Assembly (NCBI GenBank): GCA_030248225.1
Contig: JASANE010012389.1
Coordinates: 27,422 to 91,421, forward strand
Direction of reading: 5' to 3'
Length of the DNA: 64,000 nucleotides
Source of the DNA: Trileptium ribeirensis
Lineage: Eukaryota > Nematoda > Enoplea > Enoplida > Thoracostomopsidae
Position 1 is the stretch's first letter, and each line of letters opens with the position of its first letter. The notes beneath the pieces are model-generated. The model was not told where the DNA came from and made no database searches. It saw nothing but the letters and a program-made list of their open reading frames with translations. A program made the position numbers and the translations under genes. Below, in pieces: positions 26,300-39,800 of the stretch.

Positions 26300-26701
26300 C
26301 ACTGCAAATTTAGCTGAGTTAATTTTAACTCAGCCTGAGTTGCATCGTTTCAGACGTCTGAAACCGGATCGGTCTGTTTCAAAACAAGTTGGACTAAACT
26401 CAGAGAACTGAGTTACGAAGTAACTCAGGCTTGAATTATAATTGTAACTCAAAATGAGTTCATTTAGCTTAGAATTAATTAGAAAAATCTTATTCAGGAA
26501 TTCTGACTTCGAAAGCTAACTCAGCGTGATTTAGTTTTACCTCTCAGAGATCTTGAGTTAGATTTGCACATAACTCACAAAATTCTAACGCAGACGTGAA
26601 ACTTTAGACTTTTCCATTGAACTCACCCTAAATTAGTTTGAAGTCAAGGGAACTTAATTCCAATCGGTGAATTGAAATTTAACTTAGGCAAATTTGCTGT
26701 G
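26300..26701. mobile_element. TA-flanked MITE
   Basis: Ends CACTGCAAATTTAGCTGAGTTAA and, inverted, CACAGCAAATTTGCCTAAGTTAA; each side is flanked by TA, as for Tc1/mariner-type elements. The interior repeats AACTCA/TGAGTT words. Non-coding, 402 bases, 370 bases after the dbx stop. Confidence 0.8.
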
Positions 26702-27344
26702 TAGGGTAATTGTGGATAGTTTCAAATATAGTTCAACGATTACAAGCTTCACGTTTTATTTCGGCGAAGCAATGTATACTCATAATATCTACTGTAACAG
26801 TGTCAGATATATATCATAATTAGGAAGTCTGCAGCTTAGTTTTGGGTAAAGATTTCTACTCTGCACCAATTGAAGATGTAAAAAATTGCTCATAATTCAC
26901 AATTCAGTACGTGCGCACGAAATATATGCTAAAAAGATACTGGTAGGTTTATATAAAAACTCAACACGATGAAAAGAAGAAAACTTTAAAACTTACAATT
27001 GTGCCAGTTAATAAAATTTGTATGAAGTAAAGCCTGAACCTTTAAATGGCTAACCCTTAGTTTTTTCAAGCACACTGTAAGCTGTGGTCGTTGTCTTGAA
27101 AACGGCATAAAGTATCAGGTTAGCATCGGAACACCAGCATGTAAATCGATGACTTTTCAAGCAATATTGACGTCTACGATATAGATAAATAAATAACTTA
27201 AACTTGTATTACTACAATTATAGACAACTTGCTTGGATTGTAGTTATAGCAATTGAAATTTATCCAATTTAAACCTCAGAATTTCATTGATGTTTTAACT
27301 TTTTAGGTTCCATAACGCTGAAAATTAGACAGGCTGCTGCGAAA

Positions 27345-27500
27345 ATTTTTGTTGAGAGCATACGGGGTGCTCCACATGCTTTACTGGGATCTTGAGAGCA
27401 CAGGTGTGATCCCATAACTATATTGCTTGAAAGTACAGGCGTTCTCCGAAAAATTTTATTGCTAGAGAGCGCAGGGGTTCACCAATTTTAGGTTAATGAC
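27345..27500 (+). repeat. Degenerate minisatellite, 35-40 base period
   Basis: Four units start TTGAGAGCA/TTGAAAGTA/TAGAGAGCG at 27352, 27392, 27427 and 27463, each followed by CAGG-GT-CTCC-like sequence. Confidence 0.65.
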
Positions 27501-27915
27501 TAGGGTGATCGAACCTTTAGTCAAATCCTGGGCCGGATCGACGGATTCACCTTGTAGTTTATAATGTACTCGAGCATTAATATATTAATTTCCTATTTGA
27601 TTCCTTAGAGCTACCTTGTCAACTCAAATCATTCTTTATTTTAATACCGAAATATTATTTATCTTAGTAATATATATTAGGTTAGGTGCTCATTGTATCT
27701 GCGTAGTAAGTGGTCTCCAAGGTCCTGGGTGCTTACCATTACATGCTTCTACATTTGGAAAGTTTTGATTTTTTATCCATTAGGACTCGCTTCGCTACAG
27801 TTGTTCCCTCATGCTTACCAAAAGTATATAAATGTATCAGATATACAACGCAGAGCTTAAATTGGCATTACCTGATAAAACAATAAAACAAACAACGGTA
27901 ACAAGGACCCCCTTA

Positions 27916-28424
27916 TGCGGCGTTCACGTTATAATGTCCCCGCTGTTTTGAACTTTTGACCCCCTGTAGTCGCGACCCTACCGTATAGACAGTCAGGGTG
28001 ACACCCATACTGTATATCAAATGCCGAGGATGTACGGCACACCCTTAGCTACTACATTTTTTCTAGCCAGTGTCGAACACACCCTTAGCTACCGATTTGG
28101 CGCGAATTAACTATAACGGACACCGTCTGTAGCTAATGCGGTTTATTAGTCAACTGCCCTGTGGAGTTTTTCCTAAATTCTCCATATTTGTATCTAGCCC
28201 ATATGAACATTGCTCAAATAATTCCGAACACTGACAATAAAACTGCCAGAAGACACGGTGTGCCTGACACTGTCGGTAAGCGGTAATACGCGTAACTAGC
28301 AACCGTTGAAAAAATTTATTAAAACCATGGGGTGTCTAAGACACCCTGTTGTCAACAGTGTGTCTGACACTGTGTGGGGTACATAGGTTCCAAACGTTGG
28401 GGACATTATAACGTGAACGCCGCA
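27916..28424. mobile_element. Harbinger-like MITE, copy A
   Basis: 509 bases, flanked by TTA on both sides. Terminal inverted repeats TGCGGCGTTCACGTTATAAT-GTCCCC at both ends; the interior carries GGTGACACCC and GGTGTCTAAGACACC palindromes. Copies B and C share ends and interior. The TWA duplication is typical of PIF/Harbinger elements; no transposase is present. Confidence 0.88.
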
Positions 28425-28427
28425 TTA

Positions 28428-29854
28428 CTTAATGGAAATGTACAAGTTTGACCGGAAAACTCACTTTTTGTTTTTAGTTTTTGTCACTGACAACAACGTA
28501 ATATAGTTTCGTCTGTAGTACAGAAAGTTCGTCTGCGGAACCATGCGGCGCACACGAATTTAGGACGAATGCCGACTCTAAACTATGTGTTACGTTTGAT
28601 CTTCTGTACAATTTAGTGTTGGGCAACTGCCGAATTTAAAGTCGAATAGCCGACGGCCAACGGCTGGGCGACGGCCAATGGGAGGCTGACTGATAAGAAA
28701 CTTACCGTATTCTGAAACGATGTTAATATTCGTAAACTCTGCTTTGGCATTTGTTAGAAAATTCGATCGATTTGCAGATGAAGGTTTTCCAAAATGCAAC
28801 GGCTATAGTGTCAAAGCATACGCCTAGGCAGTTTAATACTAGCAATACTGTAATGTAATTCCTGCTGCCCGACGACTGGTTATGAGTATGAGGACTACTG
28901 TTAAACATTAACGCATATTAATTCATAAACATGGAAGGTACAAAATCCTTACATGCAGGCGACTGAAAGTTATATACTACAAAAAGACCTCGTTTAATTC
29001 ACTTGCTATACACCAATAAAAATATAGATCACGGCCAGACGACTAGTGGCCCATTACTGTTGACCCACGGCTTTCGCCACCGTTATGGACAAACAATTGT
29101 TAAACGTCCGGCCCACAAGCTGGATAAAGATTGCGGCCGTCAGCCGATCGACAGCTTTTGTAGTCGTTGCTCTGTAGTACAGACAATACGATAAGATGCA
29201 AACCAATAGTCTTTTGTAATAATTGTTAAAAGATCACCAGGTCATGCCCAAATTCTATAAAACCTTCAGATCTTTAATACTATGAACATCGAATTGTTTG
29301 TATGTTGCCCAGTAACTGTTTTAGGTGGTTGTCAGGCAGAAACTTAGCTGCTTATACAGCATTAATTACTACCGTCCCAGTATTTATAAGTTTCGAGTGT
29401 TCGAACGCATCGTTTTGTAAATACCGCAACATCATAAAATGAATGTCGCTAATACTTTATGTATTCCGATATGTAATTATTTAAGATAAATAAAAAAGTA
29501 AACATGTATGCGAATAATTTATTTCGTATAAATCTTCGAAGACACTTGTGCCAAGCTCCAATATGCTATTTTAATGAGCTAGAAACGTAACTCTTTGTTT
29601 CCAATAACACATAAATTCGTTAAATATTCATGAAATGTTGTTCAGATGTGGCAGATTATAATTATTGATTCGCGATGGTACAAATGGCAGTCTGGAGTTA
29701 AATTTAAATGCATTTTAAAAGATCTGCTAAATCTGTAATTATTATATATAATCATTCAATGATATAGTGTATTCCATTATTAAGATATTATTTCATAGCG
29801 TTTATTTTAATTCACAACTACCATTGCGCTGTTATGCAGGCTTCAAGTTCCACG
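28428..29854. other. Intergenic, nothing recognised
   Basis: Between the dbx and wfs1 3' ends. Contains a short direct repeat of GACGGCCAA near 28650-28680; no gene or element boundaries seen. Confidence 0.4.
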
Positions 29855-29859
29855 TTCAC

Positions 29860-30035
29860 GTTATAAATGGTGTCGCCGTTGGACCCATGTGCTGGACATT
29901 ATATCGCTAGAAAAAGAACAGCTTAAAAGAAGGGTGTTCGGGGCGACAGCCCACCAACTTATTCTTACGCTTAGTATATGGCTAATATAGGAACCCTAGC
30001 TAAGGCTTTCTATCGAGAACAGTATAGCATACATT
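29860..30035 (+). repeat. GGGGTTC/GGCGGCAGCC repeat, copy 1
   Basis: Shares with 34805-35035, in order: GACATTATA-CG-TAGAAAAA, ACAGCTTA, GTTCGG-GGGCG-CAGCC, CTTAGTA-ATGGCT-ATATAGG, and TATCGAGAAC. It lies between the dbx and wfs1 3' ends. Confidence 0.7.
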
Positions 30036-30660
30036 TCAGTTCCGCCCCTAAAAGGGCACTCAATTTGCCAAAATATGCAACTTTATAGAGTAGAAGGATA
30101 ACCTATGATATATACTATTTCGTAGGAAATATAGCTTATAATTTTGAGATTTATATACTACTACTGGCTACGTCGAAGCTCCATCAATTTCTACTAGTTT
30201 TCTTTATTACATTTTCAAGTGGTTAACATAGTGGCGCAATTATTACATAGCTAGCCAGTAAGACATAGAATTTTGGTTAGGTTCTTTGTGCTTCGTTTTC
30301 GCACTTTATCATCTAGCATTTGTGGTAAGTGGAATTTGGCTGACCAAGGCGCATAGGGTACAGTTAAGTCACTATTAAAGAACACTATTAAATTGATAAT
30401 TAAGTTTAGTTTAGTTACTAAATATTAGGCATTTGTGTGGTTCGACATAATACTTGATGGTATACTATATAAAGGCAAAAACTTAGTTGAGCACGTAGTT
30501 TCAGTATAAACCTTCCTCCTTTAGCTACAGTTTTTACTGATCAATGAACAATTTTACATCTAATCATTCATTCTATTTTTTGTCTTAATCATAATAATAC
30601 TCATATTAAAGGTTAAAAGTACAAAGTCACACATTTTCGCTGTCCATATCATATACTTGA

Positions 30661-30666
30661 TTTATT
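30661..30666 (-). promoter_or_regulatory. AATAAA overlapping the wfs1 stop codon
   Basis: Read on the - strand, CAATAAA spans the TAA stop, so a polyadenylation hexamer sits on the stop codon itself. If used, the 3' UTR would be about 15-30 bases. No other canonical AATAAA was noticed close downstream, but variant hexamers occur. Confidence 0.35.
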
Positions 30667-30883
30667 GTAATGTAACGAGTGGTTCAAATAGAAAGTTGAA
30701 TAAAAATTTGCAGCCATTCGCAACGTTCGACCAAAACCCGCTGTAGTAAAGAACAATCGGCTTTGATTCCGCGACGTTTTGTTGTTCGTAAATGGATCGA
30801 CAATCAATACATTCTAACTGAAGAAGCTTGAGTCGCGGTGAGCTACGAATTAAATGCCGGTCGATGATTGCGATAAAGCGAAC
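30662..30883 (-). CDS. wfs1: wfs1 coding exon 9, C-terminus
   Basis: Acceptor GTTCAG, phase 0, 73 codons plus TAA. It encodes VRFIAIIDRHLIRSSPRLKL, LQLECIDC and the hydrophobic terminus CKFLFNFLFEPLV, matching the vertebrate FELKAISCLNC block and the FAFDFFFFPFL end. Upstream codons on the same frame (to 30973) are intron. Confidence 0.93.
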   Translation of the reverse strand, partial: VRFIAIIDRHLIRSSPRLKLLQLECIDCRSIYEQQNVAESKPIVLYYSGFWSNVANGCKFLFNFLFEPLVTLQ

Positions 30884-33800
30884 CTGAACGACAATGTATA
30901 AATCAGTGTTGATTAGGTAATATTTTCTTAATTTTATAAAACAACATATAATACTAGAGTGTAGATAAGGCAAAAATTATTTAAACTAAGGACACAATGA
31001 TATTTTATGTGGCAAGCATTTAAAGTTATGATTACTCAGACACTTCACAAGACATTGGAGAGCTGTAGGGTGTAACGTAGCCGGAAAAACCAAAGATGTA
31101 TTACATTTGGCATATTTGAGTCATCACTTATTCTTAATAAGAGTGCATAACGCACAAGTACTACACATCCTTGCCTATAATTTAAACCAATGTTTCGGGT
31201 GTTTTTGTATTCGATGGGAAGTATATCAAATCCGTTGAGTATTTCGGGCACCGCGAAATTCATGGGTGCAGTAGGTTAGACACTCTTATCGGTGCAGCAC
31301 AGATGGGCAGCTTTGTATGGGTATGTAACATACCCATACAAAGCTGCCGGTCAATGCGTATAAGGCCGCAAACGCTAGTGATATTATTACACGGGTTAAC
31401 ATTAGAGTGCAGGGATGACGCCTACACTTGTCTTCCATTCTTGTTCGTATTTTTGTTGATATTAGAAACGTATTGACCGCGATAATCTATTGGTTACAGA
31501 AAAATCAGCTAATGCTTTAAAAAGAACATTTATAATTTAACAAGACTCGTCTTAAATGATTCAGTTGACGCAGAGTTCCCCACGCAATTTTCACGTAAGT
31601 ATCCCGTAAGTCACACAGTAATGGTGTTCTTCGAAAGCGTTATTAAAGTTTATTATTTAACTCATATCAAATGGAAGTTGTTATTAAATTGAATGCCCAC
31701 ACAAAAGCATAACGAGATCCAACATACCGATAACTAATTGCATAAGCTACACTTAGTACGAGAATGCATAACGACGGTGTATATCGTAGTACATTACTTT
31801 AATTTATACAGTGAAAATGGTTATGAATATGGAATCTTCGGTTAAGAAAGAGATCAAGGCGTCTTGGCCTAGTTGAAAAACAAAATGTTTGAACCAGTGC
31901 ACTATTTTTTAAACACTGCAGTTTTTCTTGTTTTTCGCTAAGAATTAAATTCTATTCAAATTTTGAGCTGTAAATTTACAGCTGAAACCGTAAATGTGCA
32001 AAACAACACGGATAAACGCCGTCAATTTTGGCCCTTCAGTTTATTCTTATTGAGGTGAAAGTGCAGGCAAATATGCAACGGCCCTGATTGTTACGATACT
32101 ATACCGCAGCATTCTAAGTTTTAACCTGGAACCACCTATCATATTTCTAGTTGAGTTACAAATATTTTGTTGGCTAAACCCAAATATCGGAGAATAAAAC
32201 TTGTACGCAGACGTACCGTATCCCCGCGATGAATACGCTTAACCAGATCTTTAAATTTATGTGCTGCTGTGAGCGTGATTCGTGATGACGATGATGAGGG
32301 TAGCCCTTTTGATGACGGCACTGTTTCTCTTTTCTCTGATGCGCTACGAGAGACATTTCCAACGACGTCACCAGATTCTAAGCCCGACCACACCGTAAAT
32401 ACTTCAATATCGTAAGTATAGACGTTATGCGAAGTTATCGAACAACTCTTTGGATTAATATTTATATCGGACATAAATCCACGGTCTTCATTGCCATAAA
32501 AACATCGTAACCATTCCGATATTTCATTTGGTAAGTAGTCAAGTAGAGTTTCTAAAATTTTTTTGATTTATGGAAATATTGTTGAACGACTTTGAGAAAA
32601 TGTCTCGTATAAAAACGCTTAGCTTCAACATATCGGAGAAAATAGCAACATTATTTAGTAAAATTGGGAGTGCTTAAGCGACAAGTGTATGACACTTTCT
32701 CGCATCATGATATTCTCATGTCAAATGGTAGGGAAGTTTTCCGGTTTACCCTATAATAATTTATGTCACGTTTACTATAGTACCTTAGGAAAAGTTTTGG
32801 CAGCGTTGTGTTGAATACTTTGGATTTGATAGTAGGCCAGACAACATTCTACAAAACTAAGGTGGTCCAACCGAGATTTGTGAGACCGGGAGCCAGCCTA
32901 GTTAGACGTCACAATATTACTCGGGTAAGGCTGGAAACGCAGGTTTAACAACATTAGAACGTGCGCGAAATGTCGTCCCCTTTTCGATTATTACCTCCTA
33001 GTTTAAGCATTTCAAGCACTATAACACTATCTCAGTGACAGAGCTTCAATACACCCCAAAACCTATCCCAAAACAGGGTGTATAGTTTTTGCTATTGTAT
33101 TAACAGATACTAGATGCTGCACTGAAACCGATGGGCTAGTAGCACTAATTTAGTTTTACCTAGATGAACTACTTTAACCTTTAACGTTCACTGTCTACAT
33201 ATGGGTACAGCTCACAGAGTAAGCTTTTGTATTAATAGTTTTTGTCGTATGTCTGCAAGTTCGATGTTATTCGTTCACTTTGCGAGATTCCTAAAGAAAC
33301 CGAGTAACAGTTCCTAGATAGCTCAGTGGTTTTGGTACGCCACTTTATCGCATACAACCCAGCATTAATGATGTAAGTGTGAGTCATGTGCCTAACGTAA
33401 TGACTATGGAATGTGATCATATGGGCGAAATAAGATCAGTGTTTTGCATGTTATATCATAATACAGCAATAATGATTATTTTCGGTTATAGACCTCCAGC
33501 CCGAATATGGTTAATATGAATGAAAATCCGTTAATTTTGCTGCACGCGCAGTACTGTTATAGACAGTCGAGATGGTTAAAAAATCTCCATTATAACAATG
33601 TATTGGCAAATTTTTGTCCAATTTTACGGTTATTCTTCGCGCCGAAAATTTTTTAGTAAATGTTAGATACTGTTCGAGCTTCATTCACAAGCTGAGTCGA
33701 ATGGTGTCAAAATCTTTTAGATTCATGAATTAACGTCTTAAACTAAGCCTTAGGCTAAGCCTTAGGTTTTTACTAAAATGTGCATAACTCCTTAACTCAT

Positions 33801-36800
33801 GCGATGTGCATAACTCCTCAGATTGAACTAGTTTTGATGGCGTTGGACTCAGCTCCTTAGCGCGGTGTGAATGGTATATAGAAATAGGCATTTACTAAGA
33901 AGCTGAGTTCTGAGTCAATACTATAACAGAAAATACCCAATAAAACGTGCTTAGATTTTGCATTGAAATGCTAATATCCCTGTTATTTTCTCTGTACGAT
34001 CGTTTACCGATATTACTTCCGCAGGTAACCCGTGTAAGGTCATATCTACTGAGAAAAATTAGGCTAAATGGATTTATTGACAACCTAGCTTCAAGCGATA
34101 ATAGCAAAAACGGGCTTAAATTACCCTGAAGCATAGTGTTGTACGACCCCTGCTCGCGAACAAGTGTAGATATATCCATAATATTGCAATTGGGGACGGG
34201 AAGCTTTATGCGGACCCAATAAAAAATCAGTGAATACCTCCATCTGTTGCTGAATTATTAGCGTTGCATCATAATTCCACGAATTGCATAGATTACAACG
34301 CATATATTATACATACTAGCTATGTGATCTATTTTGCTAATTTTTATTAAAACATCGATGTTTATATTTTTGGTTTTAAACACTTTATAGTATATATATC
34401 TCATTCAATATAGTACCTATCACAATCTATGTATGATTGGTACGTGACCCCTACCCTTGCCCACAATATAACATGGTAAGCTAAGACGTTCATCTTTGAC
34501 TTGGGGAATTACAGGGTGGAAACGTGCATTTTTATCGAATTCTGCCGTCTGCTGTTACCTAAGTATAACCCCAACGGTAGTAACCTATTTTAACCAATTT
34601 GCGGGTAATAATATACAAATACTGATAAATCGGGTATGTGGTGTGTTGACAAATCAGGTCCATGGCATAGGGTCAGGTGTTAAGTTTTAGGCTTTTAAGC
34701 TCGGGTTAGTGCAGTTTGGTGTCAAACAGTTGACCCGCGTGACCCGTTTGTGTCCAATCTCCTAGGTTCTCACACCATAACAGCTCTTTAACCAATATAC
34801 ACGGTGGGTTCTCGGACCTTATACATCCAAAGTATGATATCAAGAAAACGTTGGAACATGTCAAGTTAACGTTATAACGTTAGAAAAAACAGCTTAGACA
34901 GGGGGTTCGGTGGGCGGCAGCCGCCGACATAGGCTTAGTACATGGCTCATATAGGGACCTTAGCTTAGGCTAAGACTTAGTAAGGCTTAGTATATCGAGA
35001 ACGGCATGGCATGCATTATACTTCGTTACATGTTACATTACATTACGTATAGAAATTCACATGGGCCCAGTAAATAATCCTTTAATTTATAGTGTTAATA
35101 ACAAGGTTTTATGACTAATAACGTAGTAAGTAATCGAATGATAGAATTCCGGTTCAGTGGTCATACAGTAGCGAGATAGAACCAATCAGGAGACGATAAT
35201 TTTGTATAATTTTGTTTAACATATTTAAAGGCAGTCGTGAATTCAAGCATTTTAGAAAACGATGATTTTTAGTGTTTTATATATATCAGATTTATAACAT
35301 TTTATTAACACTGCTTTCTTCTTTAGCAACACCTGTATATTGCATGCCGTTCTATAGAGGTGATATTATTCGGTTTTAATGGCCTGTCCTACAGATTTTA
35401 TAATTTGAACCATTGTAACATAAATAAATCTTTACAATTTCATCGAAAGTAGGGGCTGCGAGAGCATCATCCCAACGGAGGTAACTGGGGTCATTACAAC
35501 CATTTTTTTATTTTGCGGGCGTCTGTCTTAATGTCTGACCCTCGCCTTTACGACTCAGCCATGACGATTATTCTGTATATGTTTATACTATACATATTAA
35601 GTTTATCCACCACTTTTCTGCTAGTGGCTATTTCATAATTTGTTTCTGAGATCCCGGCTAATTACCCAGTGAATTCTGAAGCTGCGATATCCGAACATTG
35701 TCAACAGTTGCATTCCACGAAACAATTACTCCTTTCAGCTGAGAACATTCGACTTGTCGTGCAACATGATTATCTGAATCCAGCGGCCCAGTACAATACG
35801 TATGCAGATCTTTCCAAGTTAAATTCGATACCTAAAAGATAAATGATAAAAAATGATAACAAATCAAGTGTACAAAATCAATGTATGTAATATCAAAATG
35901 ATCGAGATGTTATGTAACTTTCATAACAAAGAAGTGAATATATACGTTAGGCCATGTCCATGAAACTAAATGCGACTTGAACATGCAACAGTTTCTTAAT
36001 ATATATGTACAATTGTAATAACTGTATATAAAGCGTTGTACAGCTACGCATTATAGTTCTAATTCTTTTTCACAAAAATCTTTACAGTGATAAAACCCCT
36101 TTCTACAAATTGTTTGCGAAAAAAATCGATCGGATGCTACTTTTACTAAAATGCTAAACGATAACATTCTTTGAATAATTAAATCATAAGCATATTTTGT
36201 AGAATTTTCCAAAATTCAAATTCAAACACTCGTGAAGTGGCGTTTAAGGAGAGGAAATATTTAAATGTAAATTTAGAAAATTTGATTACGTTATATTAAA
36301 AAATATGTTCATTTTATATGCTCCATTGCAACAAGCAACAGTACTGCGTGATTAATGCCATATTCATGAGGGTGATCTTTGCGACTGGACTAATTCTTGT
36401 TACCAAAAACTAGGCTTAATACCCGTTTTAAAAAATATTGCTCATTTAAAACCCACTGCACGATTAGTATAACCCCCGAGCGTCCAGAAGATTTTCGGAA
36501 ATGTTGCTAAATTGGAGAAAATTTGGTAAAACTTAGCACAAATGGTAAAAATTGAGGAAAATGTTAGAAGACTGAAAAATTAGTAAAAATACTGGGGAAT
36601 TTTAGGCAAAATTTAAGCAAAATTGGATACATTTATGAGTTCCTAAAATTTCGAAAATTTATCCACCCATTATTTGCCCCAGAACCATCTACCACTTCTT
36701 AGCCGACAGACTTCGCGCATCTATAATTATATCAATATATATAAACACATTTTACGCAAACCTTTCAAATGTGCCGCTTTCGAAAGTACCCCAGCCCGGA

Positions 36801-39800
36801 CACGAGAGTCCAAACTTCTTGCGATCACAGATCGCATTTTTTTCTTAGAGTATAGTTATAAAAACAACTTGCCATCTTGTCGACTGGAAATGGACCATGA
36901 TACAGCAACGCAACCGACATAACTAATAATCCTGCATAGAAGCCGACAAGCAGTAAATTTTTCTTTCGCTGGAAATATTCGCCTTTCTTAAAGCGTTTTT
37001 GTAATTTTTTGTATAAAAACGGTATCAGTAGAATAAATAGTGTGAATACAATACGTGCTAAATTCGAGACGTTCAATAGACTGTCTTTGAATCGGGCAAC
37101 CGTTAGACCAATTACTGCCGCAAAAGCACCGAGAGTTGGCCATACGAATAGCAATATTAGCGACAGTGACATAGCGATGTTTTGGAGCTAAAAATAGAAA
37201 TTATGTTTTAAAGCTTGTTTTGGTTGATCAGAAGGTTAGTGAATACGTCGATCGTATAATAAATATCTTAGCTCCCGTAAATCGCTGTAACCTTTATCGA
37301 TGAGCAAGATTATAAACACGTATGCCATAGTCTTTTTTGATTAGCGCAGTTGTCAGAATTTGCTAATTTTGTAGATACTGTCATAATTATTTTGGTATCA
37401 GTAAACTCAGTTTCTCGCCGCAGTTTAAGAAACGTCCATTTGAACCATTTTACAGAAATGTTTTTCCATCATCTATGACGGGCCCCTTATTCTTTTCGAC
37501 CCTTCGAGTTGTTGTTCTCTGTCGCAATAATTTTTGAAGTTTTAAGATTTTTAATAACCGGGATTGGTATCGCCGCGTACTTATCATATAATAATTTCAT
37601 ACTATTTTTTACTAATCTTTGCTCGAAGCCTTCGTCACTGTTGGATTGAAGATTGATAATTTATTCTATACAGATTTCCTATTTCAAATTAAGTTATATA
37701 TGTATATATCACACATGCCGAAGCAGGAGTTAAAATGAGGCTATACCCTTGTAGCCTCGCATCCCCGAACCCTCCCAACACCTTACTTTGCCGTAATGCA
37801 CCGCACCCCTCCCCTAATCCCTCTCACTGCGTCAAAAGCGCGCGGGAAACTTCAGGAAAAATTGGCAAACACAGGGTGGGAGCAACTTGGCAAAGACATA
37901 TGTATATATCATACATGCCGAAGCACCCTTGAGGCCTCGGACCACTAACCCTCCCGAGGGTACCACCTTACCTTTGTGGTGCACGGCACCAGCCCCCTTC
38001 CCGGCCCCGAGGGTACCACCCTACCCCCGCGTGCAGGGCACCACTCCTTCCCCCACACCTAGCACCGAGCCGAAGGCACGTTTGAAATTTTAGCAAAAAT
38101 CGGCAAAAATAGGAAGAAAATTAGCAGAAATGGAGGTAAGATTGGCAAAAGCTAAGATGGCCGTCAAGGGAGGTAGTCAGCTTTTTTCAGCATCCCATGG
38201 AGGACCTCCCAAGGCCCTCTATTGCCCCTCCCCATTGAGATGGCCTCCCCACATCGACCCGGCTGCCCCCCGGAGACCTCTCAGCGTCAGCATGTAGATA
38301 TGATATATATGCTATGGAATGTTATAAAACAAATATTATACCGAAACAAACAATTCGGTTTTAGTGACTTCCCCATAACGATTTAATCAAAATGTTACGA
38401 GGCGTTCCAGCTAAGTGAAGATTCATGGAAAATTTATTTCTTAAATGTCCGATATTTTATTCAGCGCATAAACGACTGCAACACTTTAATCCGCTAAAAA
38501 TTATCATCTAAAATGTATAAAAAACCTAAACTCTCCGTTGAAAACAATACATCATAAAATTTTTGCAAAAATACACATGTTCCCATTTCCTTAACCGTAA
38601 ATAGTAGCTGAAATCAATAATACAAAATTATTTGTAATGTCGTCAAAATAATCACAATTCAAGATCGGTGAAAAACCCAAAGACGGTAACGGAAAGCAAA
38701 GCAACAAAACTTTTAATTCCATTGTGAATCTTTAGCGCAGCACATTACTATGAGTTTATTCCTCAGCTGTTTGATTTTGGGAACCTCAAAGGAGGTTGTT
38801 CAATGTTCTAAGTATATTTTAATGCTAATGTTATTATATGTCACTAACTTTAAGTGAACCAACAAAAACTAGCCTCAAATTTAAATTGCCCGTTCAGCGC
38901 AAGCATCACCGCTGTTTGCCACCAAAAAAGCGCGACTAAATGCGGCAAAAGCGTTTGATAAATACGTCTGTGACGACGATTGATAACAGCAGTTGCACAA
39001 AGTAAAGCAACAATCCCTGCATAGCAAAACGAAGCAATACTCAGATGAATTTCCGCATGGCCAAACTGAAGAGGAGCACCTTCCGATGCTGAAACCATGG
39101 CCTTCTCGGACCACAGCGTTCCGATATGAAAGCGTCTTAGCAACGCTGGAGCATGCGACAGGGCATCCAGAAATAACGCTGCGACTGCTACTAGATGTTG
39201 ATTACCACTGAGCGCTAAAAGAATAAAAACTAGCATAACAAAAGCTCCAAACTGCGCGAGCTGTCTATATCAATACCGCTAAGATTTGTCTGGAAATTTT
39301 TTAATAACCACTTGGTCACTCAAAACGAATCAGGCTTACCACTGTCTAAATATGCAAACTAAGCTAACAAACAACATAAAGTCCAAACTGTGTTATCAAG
39401 ATAAGATATAACTCCTAATACTCCAAGATTCCGTACATAGGTCGGCCAATTTCAGTAGCGATTACCCAACGAAATTGAGAAAATCTTTAATTTCAATATA
39501 TATAGGATAAACTACTAAATGGTAGGTCAAATTTGTACACGCTTTAAGCAATAATTCCATTGTTTTTAGGTGTTTTTTCAGTGTTTGTGCGAATCTGGAT
39601 AGGAAATTTTGGCCGGGCCACTTCCCATGTTTGCTTTTTTAGCAAAAATGCACAAAAATACAACGGTTTTATTCATACATTATCTCCCCGCTGAGAACCC
39701 CCTAGTTAACTTCGGATCCTCTCTAAGACTCCGCACCTCCCCCCCACCGCGTCGAAGGTACACGGGAAGGAGAAAATTTGGCAAACTAGATCGGCGAAAT

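Noticed and set aside
27916..28424. CRISPR-like array from the short palindromes in the MITEs
   Set aside because: No regularly spaced identical repeats; the genome is animal and the palindromes belong to transposon ends.
28590..28908. Gene suggested by two overlapping - strand frames
   Set aside because: No motif, the frames overlap each other, and part is built from a GACGGCCAA repeat.
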